Notes: generated from the sequence alone by a model not told the origin. Counted from the first letter of the stretch, positions 39,646 through 51,268 are shown. The stretch: 64,000 nucleotides of DNA from Bathynomus jamesi (GCA_023014485.1 JAJOZX010000091.1:1-64000), one strand, 5' to 3'. A program made the numbers and translations.

Positions 39646-40409
39646 ATGCCTGACGACGCTGGTGCCATCTCCCACTTGAGCGTAAAGCTCCCCGTCTTCT
39701 GGCCGGGTGATCCATTTATTTGGTTCCACCAAGTGGAATCACAATTCAACTTGGGAAGGATCACCGCTAGCAGGACGAAATACGATCATGTTTTGTCCTC
39801 TCTACCAGCGAGCATCATCTCTGAAGTCCGTGACGTCATCGTGTCTACTTCCACGAGTGAGGACCCATACAACGATCTGAAGTCTGCCATCCTGTGCCGC
39901 ACCACTGTCTCCGAGCGTGAGAAACTACATCAGTTAATCTCAAAAGAAGAACTTGGAGACCGTAAGCCCACTCAAATGCTGAGGGCTATGCAGTGCGCTC
40001 TAGGCGAACGCGCACAAACCCTCGATAAGGACATCTTTAGACAGTTGTTCTTGCAGAAACTTCCTCCATCAGCTCAGCGTGTCTTGGCCACTATGGATCC
40101 TGCTACTCCAGTTGATAAACTAGCAGAAACTGCCGACAAGTAGTGGAGATTGACACAGCTCCGGTCAACAGCGTGAACACACAATCGGAACTGGAGTTGA
40201 AAGTGGAAGAGTTAAGTCAACAACTCAACCACGTTTGTTCTCTGCTACAAAATCAACGGCAAAGAAGCCATTCTCGGTCAAGATTTACGAAGAGGCATCG
40301 TTCGAGTTCCGGGAAGATCTGCTTCTACCACTCAAAATTTGGAAAGAAGGCTAGGAAGTGCATCTCCCCTTGCAATTTTTCGTCGGAAAACCCCAGCAGC
40401 GAGTCCTAA
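39646..40409 (+). pseudogene. gypsy Gag, copy 2
   Basis: The frame from MPDDAGAIS at 39646 closes at 40143 because one A is missing from a run there (GACAAG against GACAAAG in copy 1); the rest is open from 40143 to 40409 and includes the basic RSHSRSRFTKRHRSSSGK and the finger [14 protein letters not shown]...C. Apart from this deletion the protein looks complete for a CsRn1-type Gag of about 250 residues. The last 52 bases overlap the pol frame, which is in the -1 register. Confidence 0.88.
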
Positions 40410-41731
40410 TGGCGTCTAGTACTCGCACTGCCAACCTGTTATTCATAAAGGACAGGAACTCTGGTGTCAATTTCTTGGTTGATACCGGAGCGTCAGTCAG
40501 TGTATTCCCTCAAAAATCTGGTCATACGCACTCGGAATCTCCGCCTCTATACGCTGCTAACGGTTCACGCATACCCACGTACGGTACTCAGTCGCGTGAA
40601 CTAAACTTGGGCCTTCACCGATCCTTCAAGTGGATTTTCATCTGTGCTCAAGTGCGGCATCCCATAATCGGCGCTGACTTCCTCCAGCATTTCAAACTCC
40701 TGGTGGATCTTGACAAGCGACGCTTATGCGACCAGGCCACACTGCTTTCTGTTCTTGCCAAACAGGTTGCCCTTCCGGACGCCTCGAACTCTGCACTTTC
40801 CCTCGTTCCCCCTAATTCCATGTACCAGTGCCTTTTCCAGCGATATCCAGGAATTCTTCAACCGATGCAGATGGGCGATACCATTAAGCACACCATTACC
40901 CATCACATTACAACAAAAGGTCCCCCTGTGTTTGCAAAACCCAGACGTCTTGCCCCGGACAAACTGAAAGCTGCCAAATCGGAATTCCAGCTTATGATAG
41001 ATCTTGGGATAATAAGACCTTCCAAAAGCAGTTGGTCCTCTCCCCTACACCTGGTCCAGAAGAAGTCAGGAGACTGGAGACCATGTGGGGATTACCGGTT
41101 TTTGAATTCGACAACCATTCCGGACCGATATCCGGTACCAAATGTCCAAGACTTTACTTCTCTTCTCCACGGCAAATCTATCTTCAGTAAAATAGATCTC
41201 GTTAAGGCTTTCCACCACATTCCCGTAGAGCCTTCGGATATTCCCAAGACTGCAGTTTGTACACCATTTGGGTTATTCGAATTTGTGAAGATGCCGTTCG
41301 GGCTACGGAATGCTGCGCAAACCTTTCAGAGGTTTATAGATGAGGTCACCAGAGGCTTAGACTTTGTTTATGCCTACATCGATGATTTGCTTGTGGCCAG
41401 CTCAACGGAAGAGGAACATAAGGAACATCTTTCACTCCTCTTTCAACGCTTAGAACAATACGGTGTTACTATTAATGCATCTAAGTGTGTGTTTGCACAG
41501 CCAACCTTGGAATTTCTTGGTCACACGATTTCGCAGCACGGAATTACCCCCCTTCAGGACAAGTGTGAAGTGATAAAAAATTACCCTATGCCAAATAATC
41601 AGCGTGAGTTACGTCGGTTTCTAGGTTTGGTAAATTATTACCACAAGTTCATTAAAAACTGTGCCAGTGTTCTTGCCTCTACACGCTATGATCACACACA
41701 AACGCAAGGTAACGAAATTGGTATGGTGTAG
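40358..41731 (+). pseudogene. gypsy protease-reverse transcriptase, copy 2
   Basis: Protease motif [12 protein letters not shown] and the complete RT including [21 protein letters not shown] and YIDD are open. The frame ends early at 41731 because of a length change in the connection (after NCASVLA), where copy 1 stays open. The gag overlap contains GGAAAAC in the phase expected for a -1 shift (G-GAA-AAC at 40385-40391). The active-site residues are all present. Confidence 0.88.
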
Positions 41732-42141
41732 CGATAGTTTACAGGCGTTCGACAATGCCAAAAATGCTATCAATAGTGCATTGTCTCTGTCATTTCCTAT
41801 CAGTGATGCCCCCCTAACTCTGACGGTCGATGCATCAGATGTTGCGATCGGTGGTGTTGGAACAAACCATTAACGGTCAACAAGCACCCATCGCGTTTTA
41901 CTCGAAAAGCTGCAGCCAGCCCAAACGCGTTATAGTGCTTTCGGACGTGAACTTCTTGCTATTTACTTAAACGTGAAGCATTTTCAACATTTCCTTGAAG
42001 GCCGAGAGTTTTGTGTTTTACCGACCACAATCCTTTGGTCACTGTCTTCAATAAAAACAGCTGTAACCACTCTCCCAGAGTCATCAGGCAACTCGATTAT
42101 ATCTCGCAATTTACCACAGATATCCGCCACATCAAGGTGTC
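41661..42141 (+). pseudogene. gypsy RNase H segment, copy 2
   Basis: RNase H is spread over several frames: [14 protein letters not shown] (open to 41873), then, in another frame, the segment corresponding to FGRELLAIY and the TDHKPL block, which is itself disturbed. A G run near 41853 is two bases shorter than needed and one shorter than in copy 1. This part is the most heavily shifted of the element. No activity is expected from the sequence as written. Confidence 0.75.
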
Positions 42142-43440
42142 TTGAACACTCCAGCGGATGCACTTTCAAGAATAGAGATTACTTCTGTTACCCTCAGCTC
42201 TACACTGTGGAATGCTATTGCACAGGATCAAGATAAGGATACGGAACTACAAGACCTGCTCAGAGAAGACTCCACTCACTCACTTTCCCTCAAGAAAATG
42301 AGTATGCCAGGATTGTCTGTGCCCCTCTATTGCGACGTATCAACAGCTGCTATTCGCCCTTATGTCCCTCCATGTCACAGACAAGCAGTCTTCACGGATC
42401 TTCATAAGCCCTCCCATCCTGGTATCCGTGCTTCGCAACACCTGGTTACCTCTCGCTTTGTTTGGCCCTCGATGCGGAAGGATGTCAAACATTGGACCAA
42501 AACGTGCCTTGCCTGCCAGCGTGCCAAAGTCCAAAGGCACACCAGGTCCCCCTTTGACGCATTTCCGCCCCCATCCCAGCGATTTGAGGTAATTCATGTA
42601 GACATTGTTGGCCCTCTTCCAGTGATTCAAGGCCAACGTTATCTGCTCACCTGTCTCGACCGCTTTTCCAGATGGCCTGAAGCCATCCCACTTCTGATAT
42701 CCAAGCGGACACTGTTGCAAGAGCCTTTCTTCATGGGTGGGTATCAAGATTTGGATTGCCGACAAAAGTCATCACTGACCAAGGTCGCCAATTTGAGTCT
42801 TCGCTTTGGAAGAAGTTTACCAGCTTGTTGGGTACAGTACATGCGCATACCTGTGCGTATCATCCGCAAGCTAACGGCCTCGTCGAACGCTTCCATCGCC
42901 AGCTGAAGTCATCCCTTATGTGTCACGAAGACTCCCATTGGATGGATAAGCTTCCACTCGTGTTGCTTGGTATTCGCTCTGCATTTAAGAGTGATCTGAA
43001 GACTACAGCGGCTGAACTAGTCTATGGAACAACACTGCGGCTACCAGGTGGCTACTTCACTGCAGGGGATAAGTCATGTGATCCTACGGAATTCGCTCAA
43101 ACACTTTCCTCTCACATGCAGTCCCTTCAGCCTGTTCCCCTCGATTGACTAGCCAACAGAACATCTTTGTTTCCCCAGCCTCCAGTCTTGCACCCACGTT
43201 TTCGTTCGTGTACCTGTCCCAAAACGGCCTCTCCAATGTCCATATGACGGGCCCTATGAAGTTCTCCGACGTACGCGCAAATCATTCCTCATCCAGCGCG
43301 GTTCCAAGGTCGACAAGGTTTCTATCGATCGTCTTAAGCCTGCGTTTTTGGAATCAACCTTAAGCGAGGTACATGTAGCTACCAAAAAGGTCCAGCGGAA
43401 ATCTGTGTCGTTCGGAACTCTTGAACTTCCTCTCTGGTGG
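42142..43440 (+). pseudogene. gypsy integrase, copy 2
   Basis: The first frame (42142-42906) has the zinc region ending CLACQRAKVQRH and VDIVGPLPVIQ with the first aspartate. A missing C near 42693 shifts the rest; the second frame (42756-43148) has TDQGRQF and the glutamate-bearing NGLVERFHRQL; a third (43145-43363) holds part of the C-terminal domain. The catalytic residues are all encoded but not in one frame. The sequence ends at the purine-rich GGTGGGGGAGTG before the LTR. Confidence 0.85.
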
Positions 43441-43447
43441 GGGAGTG

Positions 43448-43912
43448 TGTAGTGAATACTCTTATTTTAGTTTCAAGATAAATGTTAATTTTACCGTCTT
43501 GAATTTCGGAATAGTTATAAATTCATTTTAAATTAGTTACCCCTCATAATTCAATTGTGAACCACATTAATACTAATTTATGTATACTATATTATTTTAT
43601 TGTATGTAAACATAATTAATTATATATCACAATTGTCAGTTAATTATTATATTCAAATATTTATTTTAATCTAATACCATGTCCATTTTACAAATAAATA
43701 ATAGAAAACCAAAGGTTATATTTTCCACCTTTGGTACTGTCGCAGTTTCGCCTAACGGACTCAATACGGCTAGTGAGATAATCACTGGTTGGCACTTAAC
43801 TAGCGGCAGTGCTTATGGCTACATCATCCAGGTTAACCTATACCGGATAGATGCGCTACGGTCCCAAGCCGTAGCTTGCCTAGGCCAACGACGACGACGA
43901 CGTAAACCAACA
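43448..43912 (+). repeat. 3' LTR of gypsy copy 2
   Basis: 465 bp, identical to the 5' LTR except for two one-base length differences. Confidence 0.95.
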
Positions 43913-43916
43913 CCTG

Positions 43917-44530
43917 TTTTGATTGCCTTGTGTGAAAGCGGAGTTTTGTTTGGGAAGCTAATATTTTGTTTTGGATTCATTTGTGCAGCAGTATTATGGA
44001 CGATTTGATACATATATGAGGCAATAGTTTATAGATTTCTTCTAGTTTAAGAATTTTTAACTCGTGGAACGTTTGATCTGTACTTTCATTGTGCTTGTTT
44101 GATTTATAATTTTTCCTAATTAATCTTTTTCGCATTACCACCAGTGGCTGTAGCGAAAAGTGACGTGTGCTTCCGTAAGTACAAGTGCAGTATATGGTGA
44201 AATATATGGATCGAAGAAACCTGTTTTTGGGATGCTGCACCAGCTTCTGTAATTATGAAAGAGACCTTGGCTAATTTGTTGCATAGATCTTCGGTGTGCT
44301 ATTTGAATGAGATCTTTAAATTGATGGTAATTGCCAGAAGTTTGGCCGATTGCACTCCCTGAACAGGAATTGAATGTAGGTTTAAAGGGGGCAACGATTT
44401 CTCTTTTGTCATAAATAAACACTGGAGTTCATTGCTGGTGGTTGTTTGGAGTGGTAACGAATCTTTGTGAGGTTATAATTGAGCTATCATCTGCATACTG
44501 GTAGCAGGAAGAGTTATTTAGTGACCTTCT
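43917..44530 (-). pseudogene. LINE reverse transcriptase remnant interrupted by gypsy copy 2
   Basis: On the minus strand CYQYADDSSIITSQRF at about 44465-44515 is the YADD active-site block of a non-LTR RT; further on FHELKILKLEEIYKL is the C-terminal block of CR1/Jockey-like proteins. Frames are shifted between them. The end of the LINE continues across the gypsy insertion at 38770-38893. No endonuclease domain is seen, so it is 5'-truncated. Confidence 0.7.
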
Positions 44531-44701
44531 AACAGGAGAGACGAGAGATACAGAGAGACAGACAGATTTAATTATTTTAATTTACATCTTTTATGAGTGC
44601 CTCAAATCTCTCCTAGATACTATTTGTTTGAAAATGCCTGTCTGTTTGGTTAATTTTAGCTGTAATTATCTCATTGCCACTTTTAAAGCTAAAATATATA
44701 T

Positions 44702-46949
44702 TAGGGTGGCTATCAGCATATAGGGACAAAAATTATTTTTTTAACTTTAGAGTTCGGAAGATCGAATTTTGTTCTTTATCATGAGAAAACGTAGCATGCC
44801 ATTTTTTTTAAAGCACTCAAATCATATTTAGGGGTGGCGCACGCCAGTATAAAAATGTAATGTACTTTTAATCAATAGTAAAATACCTCATTTATTTTTT
44901 TGCAAAATTTTCAGAAATTATTATTGAAATGTTTATATGAAATATTCATATGTTTTCAGATATATAATTGTATTAGCCGCAAGAGAAAACATGAAAAAGA
45001 AATACAACTACTAAGCAAAATTGCAACAATAGATTCAAGTACAGTAGTGATAACGAGTCGATCCATTCGGAAAATTGTACATCTCAAAAATTAAAAAGTT
45101 TTTCTCAAGGTGACACCCAACCACAATTGAAGAAAGCAAGACCTCAAAAACATAATGACTCCCGAATTAGCGCAAGCTCTCTACACCGTACAAAGACCAG
45201 CAACCGAGCTGCAGCTCATTCGTTGCTGCTCGGCAAAAAGTTTAGGATATGATGTAGAGTCACTATCGATCAATAAAGATTCTATTCGCACTAAAAGGAT
45301 GAAAATTAGAAAAGAAACTTCAACTAATATCATTGAATACTTTGCTCAAACCCCCCTAGTAGTTTCACTGGGATGGTAAAATGCTACCTGATATTACAGG
45401 AAAAAAGTTTGTTGGTCGTTTGCCTGTGGTAGTGACTGGTAAAGATATCGGCAAGCTTCTTGCAGTCCCTCAACTTACCTCCGAAAGTGCAAAAGCAATT
45501 GCAAAGGCTGTTGTTGAAACTGTAAAAGAATGGAATTTAACCAACCAGATCAAAGCTATGTCGTTTGATACCACGGCAAGTGATAGAGGAAAGAGAGGAG
45601 GTGCCTGCATCCTGATTGAACAAATGTTGTACAAAAAACTTCTGCACCTAGCCTGTCGTCATCATATCCATGAGATTATAGTTGGAAATGTATTTGGCGT
45701 CCTTTTTGGTCCCTCATCAGGGCCTGATATTGCTTTATTTAAGCGATTACAGCTAGAATGGAGTAACATTGATAAGAATAAGCTTGAACCAGTGATTGGT
45801 GATAAAGAAGTGACCTTAGACATATCTGAATGGAAGGAAATAATTTAACTCTTTAAAACTAACCAAGAAGAACGTCAACCAAGAGATGATTACCGAGAAA
45901 CCTTAGAATTATCATTGTTGTTTCCGGGAGAAGTACCCCTACGAGGAAGAAGACTGATACAACCAGGTGCTCTACATCGTGCACGTTGGCTAGCAAACGT
46001 AATTTATTCTATAAAGATTTATCTTCGTTCACAGGTTCGTTTAACATCAAGAGAAATATCATCTTTAAGAAGATTCAATTTATTCACTACAAAGATTTAT
46101 GCAAAAGCATGATTCCAATGCCCCCAAGCAACTTTAGCGCCCGCAAATGACTTTGAGTGTTCCTTCAGCAATTAAAAACTTACCCAGACACTGTCGTCTC
46201 CAAATCTGCAGGCAAGGTATTCGTTAATCATTTGTGGTAATTAAGTGAACGTCTCATTGGTCTTTCTTTGATGATCGTGTACCTTTAGAAATGAAGAAAT
46301 TGATAGTCGCCGCTCTAAAAAGCGAAGGAGATAAATGCCCTCCAAATAGAATTTGTCCAACGATTGTTGAAGGAAAAGATCTGTCATCATTTGTCACAGC
46401 AAACTCTCGACAACTGTTCTCAATTTTAGGGTTGGAAGATGACTTTCTAACTTCTGTTCTGTAGATCCAGCTCAATGGGAACAGATTCCAGATTATCAAA
46501 ACGCTTCCAAGATTCTTAAAAGCATGAAGATTGTCAATGATATAGCAGAAAGGGGAGTAGCATTGATAAAGGGCTTTAACGCCTCTGTAACGAGAAATGA
46601 AGAACAGACAGTTTTTGCTTCAGGTCGTTCAGGAACATCGTAAAACATTCCCAGATGCAAGAAATAAAACATTAGTTGAAGGTCTCCAAAGTTCAACCAG
46701 GGGACAATGAGTTGTTAGCACCAACGAAACCCCCTCCATTGAGAAGATAATACTCACCCTTATGGGTGAGGGGGACCTGGAGCTGAACTCAAAAATGACT
46801 GTAAGCTAAAATCTTCTGGACTCTTGCGGCACCTCTAAAACATTTCCGATTTGTATACAAGTTGGTATTTTGAGTTTTTTAGGGAATAAGAACAATATTG
46901 TGGGTTCCGAACTTAACTTTTTGAAGATTATGTTTATACAAACCACCCT
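44702..46949 (+). mobile_element. diverged relative of transposons A and B, copy C
   Basis: Ends TAGGGTGGCTAT (44702) and, complemented, AGGGTGGTTTGTAT (46949) are similar to the ends of A and B and lie in TA-rich flanks. The encoded protein shares FDTTAS, LACRHH and HRARW blocks with A/B but is only distantly similar and has an extra segment before FDTT. Confidence 0.7.
44900..46710 (+). pseudogene. transposase-like protein of copy C
   Basis: Open parts: 45155-45379, 45381-45848 and 45915-46112. Visible are IEYFAQTPLVVSLGWKMLPD and TGKKFVGRLPVVVTG (absent from A and B), then KAMSFDTTASDRGKRGGACI, LLHLACRHHIHEII, SSGPDIALFKRL, QPRDDYRETLELSLLF and GALHRARWLANVIYS. The C-terminal IAERGVALIKGF block lies near 46540. 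The segment around the aspartates in LPD and FDTT would be the candidate catalytic core of an RNase H-fold transposase (inference). Many frameshifts and stops show it is dead. Confidence 0.65.
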
Positions 46950-47048
46950 TATATATATATATATATATATATATTATTATATATATATATATATATATCT
47001 TAACTATTAAAAAAAGCCTGCATTTTCTTCATTTCCTTAAAATATAAC

Positions 47049-47702
47049 AAGCAGAGCCTTCAGCTTCCTGCCTACGGCAGGGCTTGTGCTTCGCAAACTC
47101 ACCTACGGCGAGGGCACGTTAGGGTTACCCCTTTGGGGGGGGGAGGTCATTCTCCCTCTCCCCCAAAACCCCTCATCCCTTTTATGCAACTTAGGGCTAA
47201 CCCCCTCCCGCATTAGCCCTCCCCCTCTCCCCCATTACCCCACCCTCACCCCCCTTTGTTTTGTTGGTTGAAACATTGTGGGTCATTTTTTTTTATTATT
47301 TAAACAGGAAATGGATGGAAACAGGAAATGAAAAGGATCGTAAGCGTTTTTTTAATAGTTTAAGGAAAAATATGAAAACAGTGTTACACACTTCCAAATA
47401 TTTTTAACAGAAAAAGGAGTTAGGTGTAATTGGGGAGGGGGTATGAAACAAGCGGGGTGGGAGAGGGGTTATGCATCAAGGGGGTGGGAGTTAGCCCCCA
47501 AGTTGCATAAAGGGGGGGAGGGGGTTTTGGTGGGAGAGGGAGAATGATCTCCCCCCCAAAGGGGGGTTTAAAAATTTGTGAAGCTATATTTAAAATGTAA
47601 AATATTTTTGTCATTTTGTACTCTGCGAAGGTGCCCTCGCCGCAGGCGAGTTTGCGAAGCACAAGCCCCGCCCGTAGGGTAGGGAGCCGAAGGCTCTGCT
47701 AT
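47049..47702. mobile_element. GC-rich foldback element
   Basis: Ends AGCAGAGCCTTC (47049) and GAAGGCTCTGCT (47702) start inverted repeats of at least 70 bp that continue, more loosely, to about 200 bp. The outer part holds small GC hairpins such as CCTACGGCAGG and CTCGCCGCAGGCGAG. No coding capacity. (TA)n lies on the right. Confidence 0.7.
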
Positions 47703-47715
47703 ATATATATAATAT

Positions 47716-47847
<132 letters not shown>

Positions 47848-48298
47848 GGTAAAACTTAATCAACTGTTAACACATTTTTGCAATAGACAACAATATTAAA
47901 AAATAACATTCGTTTTCATTAAGAATATTATGTTAAATTCCATTGACTACAACTAACTCTGGTCTATCGGTTATAGTACGTGCTCCAAATTGAATAATAA
48001 TAATTCAGATGTAAATTATGAAACTGTGGCCTTTCCCTCATATTCGATACACAGAATCTGGTTGAATGTATCTCGTTATCTGATTCTAGTGGATCAGAAT
48101 ATATTTAAATGGAAGACTTCGCTAACGAAGCGTCATCTGTAAATGGAAATTCCTTGCTGAACCCATCCGTTATTAAGGTATGAAATGCATCCACTCGTTT
48201 AGGGACAAATATTGCTTCAATAATTGCCTAACCAGTGAATTATTTTGGTAATTACTTGTATCCTATATATATATATATATATAATATATATATAATAT

Positions 48299-49358
48299 AC
48301 ACAAACTCAGAATGGTCCCCTGAGAAAACTATATGTTAAACACAGACCGTGCATGGAACAAGGAACTCTTCTGGGAAATTAAATCCACTATAGTCCGAAT
48401 AAGTAATGGTAAATGACAAATACCATAGTTTTTCTTTTTCATGATGCTAGCCCGACGTGGGCAACGGGTCTCTCGCAAAGAGGTCCCATAAATATAGCTT
48501 CCCTCACCAGCTATCTGCAAAGCAGACAGGATCCAGCTTTGGGACATGGATCTAGGGTTTAAAGCAAGCCTAGTCCCACTACATCAGAACCTCTATATAA
48601 GTAAAGACTCGTTGCATTCACGTCGGATTGAATAAATCAAAGAAAAAGGGGTAACTATTGTATTTTTAGCCAAAAAAACAAAACTTAAACCTCAACCGGG
48701 ACATTGAGCGTCCACTTTCAAGGCACGTAACACGTCCGTTTAATATACACAAACTCAGAATGGTCCCCTGAGAAACTTATATGTTAAACACAGACACGTC
48801 GGGCTAGCATCATGAAAAAGAAAAACTATGGTATTTGTCATTTACCATTACTTATTCGGACTATAGTGGATTTAATTTTCCCAGAAGAGTTCCTTGTTCC
48901 ATGCACGTCTGTGTTTAACATATAAGTTTCGGGGACCATTCTGGTTTGTGTATATTAAACGGACGTGTTACGTGCCTTGAAAAGTGGACGCTCAATGTCC
49001 GGTTGAGGTTTAAGTTTTGTTTTTTTGGCTAAAAATACAATAGTTACCCCTTTTTCTTTGATTTATTCAATTCGACGTGAATGCAACGAGTCTTTTACTT
49101 ATATAGAGGTTCTGAATGTAGGGGACTAGGCTTGCTTTAAACCCTAGATCCATGCCCCAAAGCTGGATCCTGTCTGCTTTGCAGATAGCTGGTGAGGGAA
49201 GCTATTTATGGGACCTCTTTGCGAGAGACCCGTTGCCCACGTCGGGCTAGCATCATGAAAAAGAAAAAACTATGGTATTTGTCATTACATTACTTATTCG
49301 GACTATAGTGGATTTAATTTTCCAGAAGAGTTCCTTGTTCCATGCACGGTCTGTGTTT

Positions 49359-49362
<4 letters not shown>
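48299..49362. repeat. 443 bp unit in tandem and inverted arrangement
   Basis: CATCATGAAAAAGAAAAA recurs at 48808 and 49251, giving a period of 443 bp on the plus strand. The same unit lies on the minus strand at 48299-48795. Both outer ends stop at the same place in the unit (GTCTGTGTTTAACATA). No coding motif. A hairpin CTGTCTGC/GCAGATAG is conserved in both orientations. Confidence 0.8.
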
Positions 49363-49410
<48 letters not shown>

Positions 49411-49459
49411 ATATTAACGGTATAGGAAACTTCACTAATTCAGACCTCATTTGAGATGT

Positions 49460-49570
49460 GTCGTAGCCATGTTTTAACACCGCTTTCAGTAGATCAGCGA
49501 AGTTAAACGACATTGGTCTGGCCAGTAACTGGATGGGTGACCGTCTTCTGCTTGCGGATGATGTTGCTAC
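49460..49570 (+). rRNA. 5S rRNA-like unit (SINE3-type head or 5S pseudogene)
   Basis: The internal promoter elements of 5S genes are recognisable: A-box-like GCGAAGTTAAACGACATTGG, intermediate GGTCTGGCCAGTA and C-box CTGGATGGGTGACCG. The ends GTAGCCAT and GTTGCTAC can form the terminal helix, and total length is close to 5S. Many changes elsewhere make a working 5S gene unlikely. Confidence 0.65.
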
Positions 49571-49617
49571 CCGTGGTTTGGATTCCACATTAAATTGTAG
49601 ATATCCATCTATACCAT

Positions 49618-49690
49618 CTGGTTATAGATGGATGGGTGACCGGCTAGCATCTAGATGATGTAGCGAGTGACTAGCGACCCGTAGTTAGGA
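49618..49690 (+). repeat. second, partial 5S-like segment
   Basis: GGATGGGTGACCGGCTAGCA repeats the C-box, followed by GATGATGTAGC and ACCCGTAGTTAGGATCCTAC, which parallels the end of the first unit (GATGATGTTGC...ACCCGTGGTTTGGATTCCAC). The A-box half is missing. Confidence 0.6.
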
Positions 49691-49746
49691 TCCTACGTTA
49701 CATGATCTGTGCCATTACCAGGTAGGTTGACCCCAAAGCAACAACA

Positions 49747-49925
49747 ACCTCGTTTGTAACATCTCAAGTCATATGACGGATGGGACCTACAGTTTTACCT
49801 GAGATCCGAACCATTACTTCATCAAGGAAAATCCAGTCGCTGAAAATCGCTGAAATCTGAAGTCCCAGCCGATACTCGAACCCAGAATCTTCATGTCAAC
49901 AGCCTGACCCTTTACCAGTGAATAC
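49747..49925 (-). mobile_element. tRNA-like SINE, minus strand
   Basis: On the minus strand a tRNA-like head with TGGTAAAGGGTCAGGCTGTT and B-box-like GGGTTCGAGTATC (about 49863-49922) is followed by a body containing GGTTCGGATCTCAGGTAAAA. The same body is found at 54560-54645, which supports a dispersed SINE. Confidence 0.55.
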
Positions 49926-50180
49926 AAGAGACGATTGTAAAGATATCTCACCAAAGAAATTGTTGGTGCTTGAACTTAAGCTAGGTTGGTTGGAGATAGG
50001 CACTGGTTCGACTCTCACATCCGCTGCAGTTGGAGTTACGTCGGTCTCCTACTCTGTGATTGCCCTGGACCAGGTGACTTTCTCCGAGTTCACCCCTACC
50101 TCCCGGGAGGTGGGAGGGGTTCCCAATGTTACCTCTAAAAATTTGTGCTCTCATTTCAAATACTGAAACATACAAAAATT

Positions 50181-50211
50181 TTTTGTATTAAGTCGAGATA
50201 TGATGTAATCT

Positions 50212-50257
<46 letters not shown>

Positions 50258-51268
50258 TCTATGTTATTTATCATCCCAACCAATAGTTAACAGAGTAACC
50301 CAGGCAGCGAGTCATTGAGCCCAACAAGCCTTCCATGAACTCTCTCAAACCAGTCCGAGAACTGGATGATGAATCCGCGATTCGTAATTTATTCAGTTCG
50401 GCCTTGGCTTTCGGGTTATGGGGGTCTTCAAGGGCCGGCATAGGATTATATCGTACGTTTTTTGAGTACGCGTGCATACATCCATTTTTGGTCAACTGTA
50501 GACTCATCTCGTGTGTTACTTGAAATATAGATTTTACGATAGTTTTTGTATCTGGCAGCGCCTTTCCTTTCATTGCTTATCCCTTTTAAACCCTTTTTCT
50601 ACTAAATTTATTCCTTCCTGTCGGATTACTTTCCCCCTCTAAGCTCTCAGTTCCCACATTTGCGTCTCGTAATTGGCCAAAAGAAGAAACAAGAAGAATT
50701 AATTTACTTTAAAGACAAAAATAGAGACTGAGCAAACACAGTTAAAAATGTTTCTGCGAAATCCAAAAGCGAAGAGAAGGTACGCAAAAGTTTGAAAATA
50801 AAAGGTAAGTTGATTAAGATACAAGATCAAAACTGAATTATAAGCGCGTCAGGAATAAAGGATGAGTTCGAATGCAGGCGAGAAAGTTCGAAGGTCACTT
50901 CCGTCGCATTACATTCGTTATATGATGCAAAGTCAGGTAAAGTGGAGACTCTATATTCCGTCATATAGATCTATTGGAGAACTCGACAATAACGGGGTTA
51001 AGCCGATTAGCTCCCGAAACGAAAAAGGAAGCGTGATGTTCCTTTGGAGAGAATATATCATTATTTTTTGTTTTAGATAGAGAGGAAACGATATTAAAAC
51101 TAAAAATGTAACTCAAAAGAACCATTTTCCTTCAAATTGATAAAAGTTTTGATAAAGTATCCATAAAATGCATCTGGAGGTAATATATCATCATAACGGT
51201 GCGGTCAACAGTTTATATATACCTTCTTCAGCTCGTTATTTTCATAAAAAAAAAGTTATATATATATA
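50181..51268. other. no gene recognised
   Basis: (GT)n at 50213-50251. The 100-codon minus-strand ORF at 50271-50573 has no recognisable motif and is opposed by another ORF. The rest is AT-rich. Confidence 0.45.

Larger units (their letters stand above)
38894..43912 (+). mobile_element. Ty3/gypsy LTR retrotransposon, CsRn1-type, copy 2 (both LTRs)
   Basis: A complete 5019 bp element: 5' LTR, primer binding site, leader, gag, pol, polypurine tract, 3' LTR, with a 4 bp duplication CCTG (38890-38893 and 43913-43916). The two LTRs show no substitution and only two one-base length differences, so the insertion is young. The reading frames are broken by several one-base indels. No envelope-like ORF. 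Confidence 0.95.

Noticed and set aside
50271..50573. 100-codon minus-strand ORF as a gene
   Set aside because: No motif, no neighbours of coding character, and a competing ORF on the other strand.
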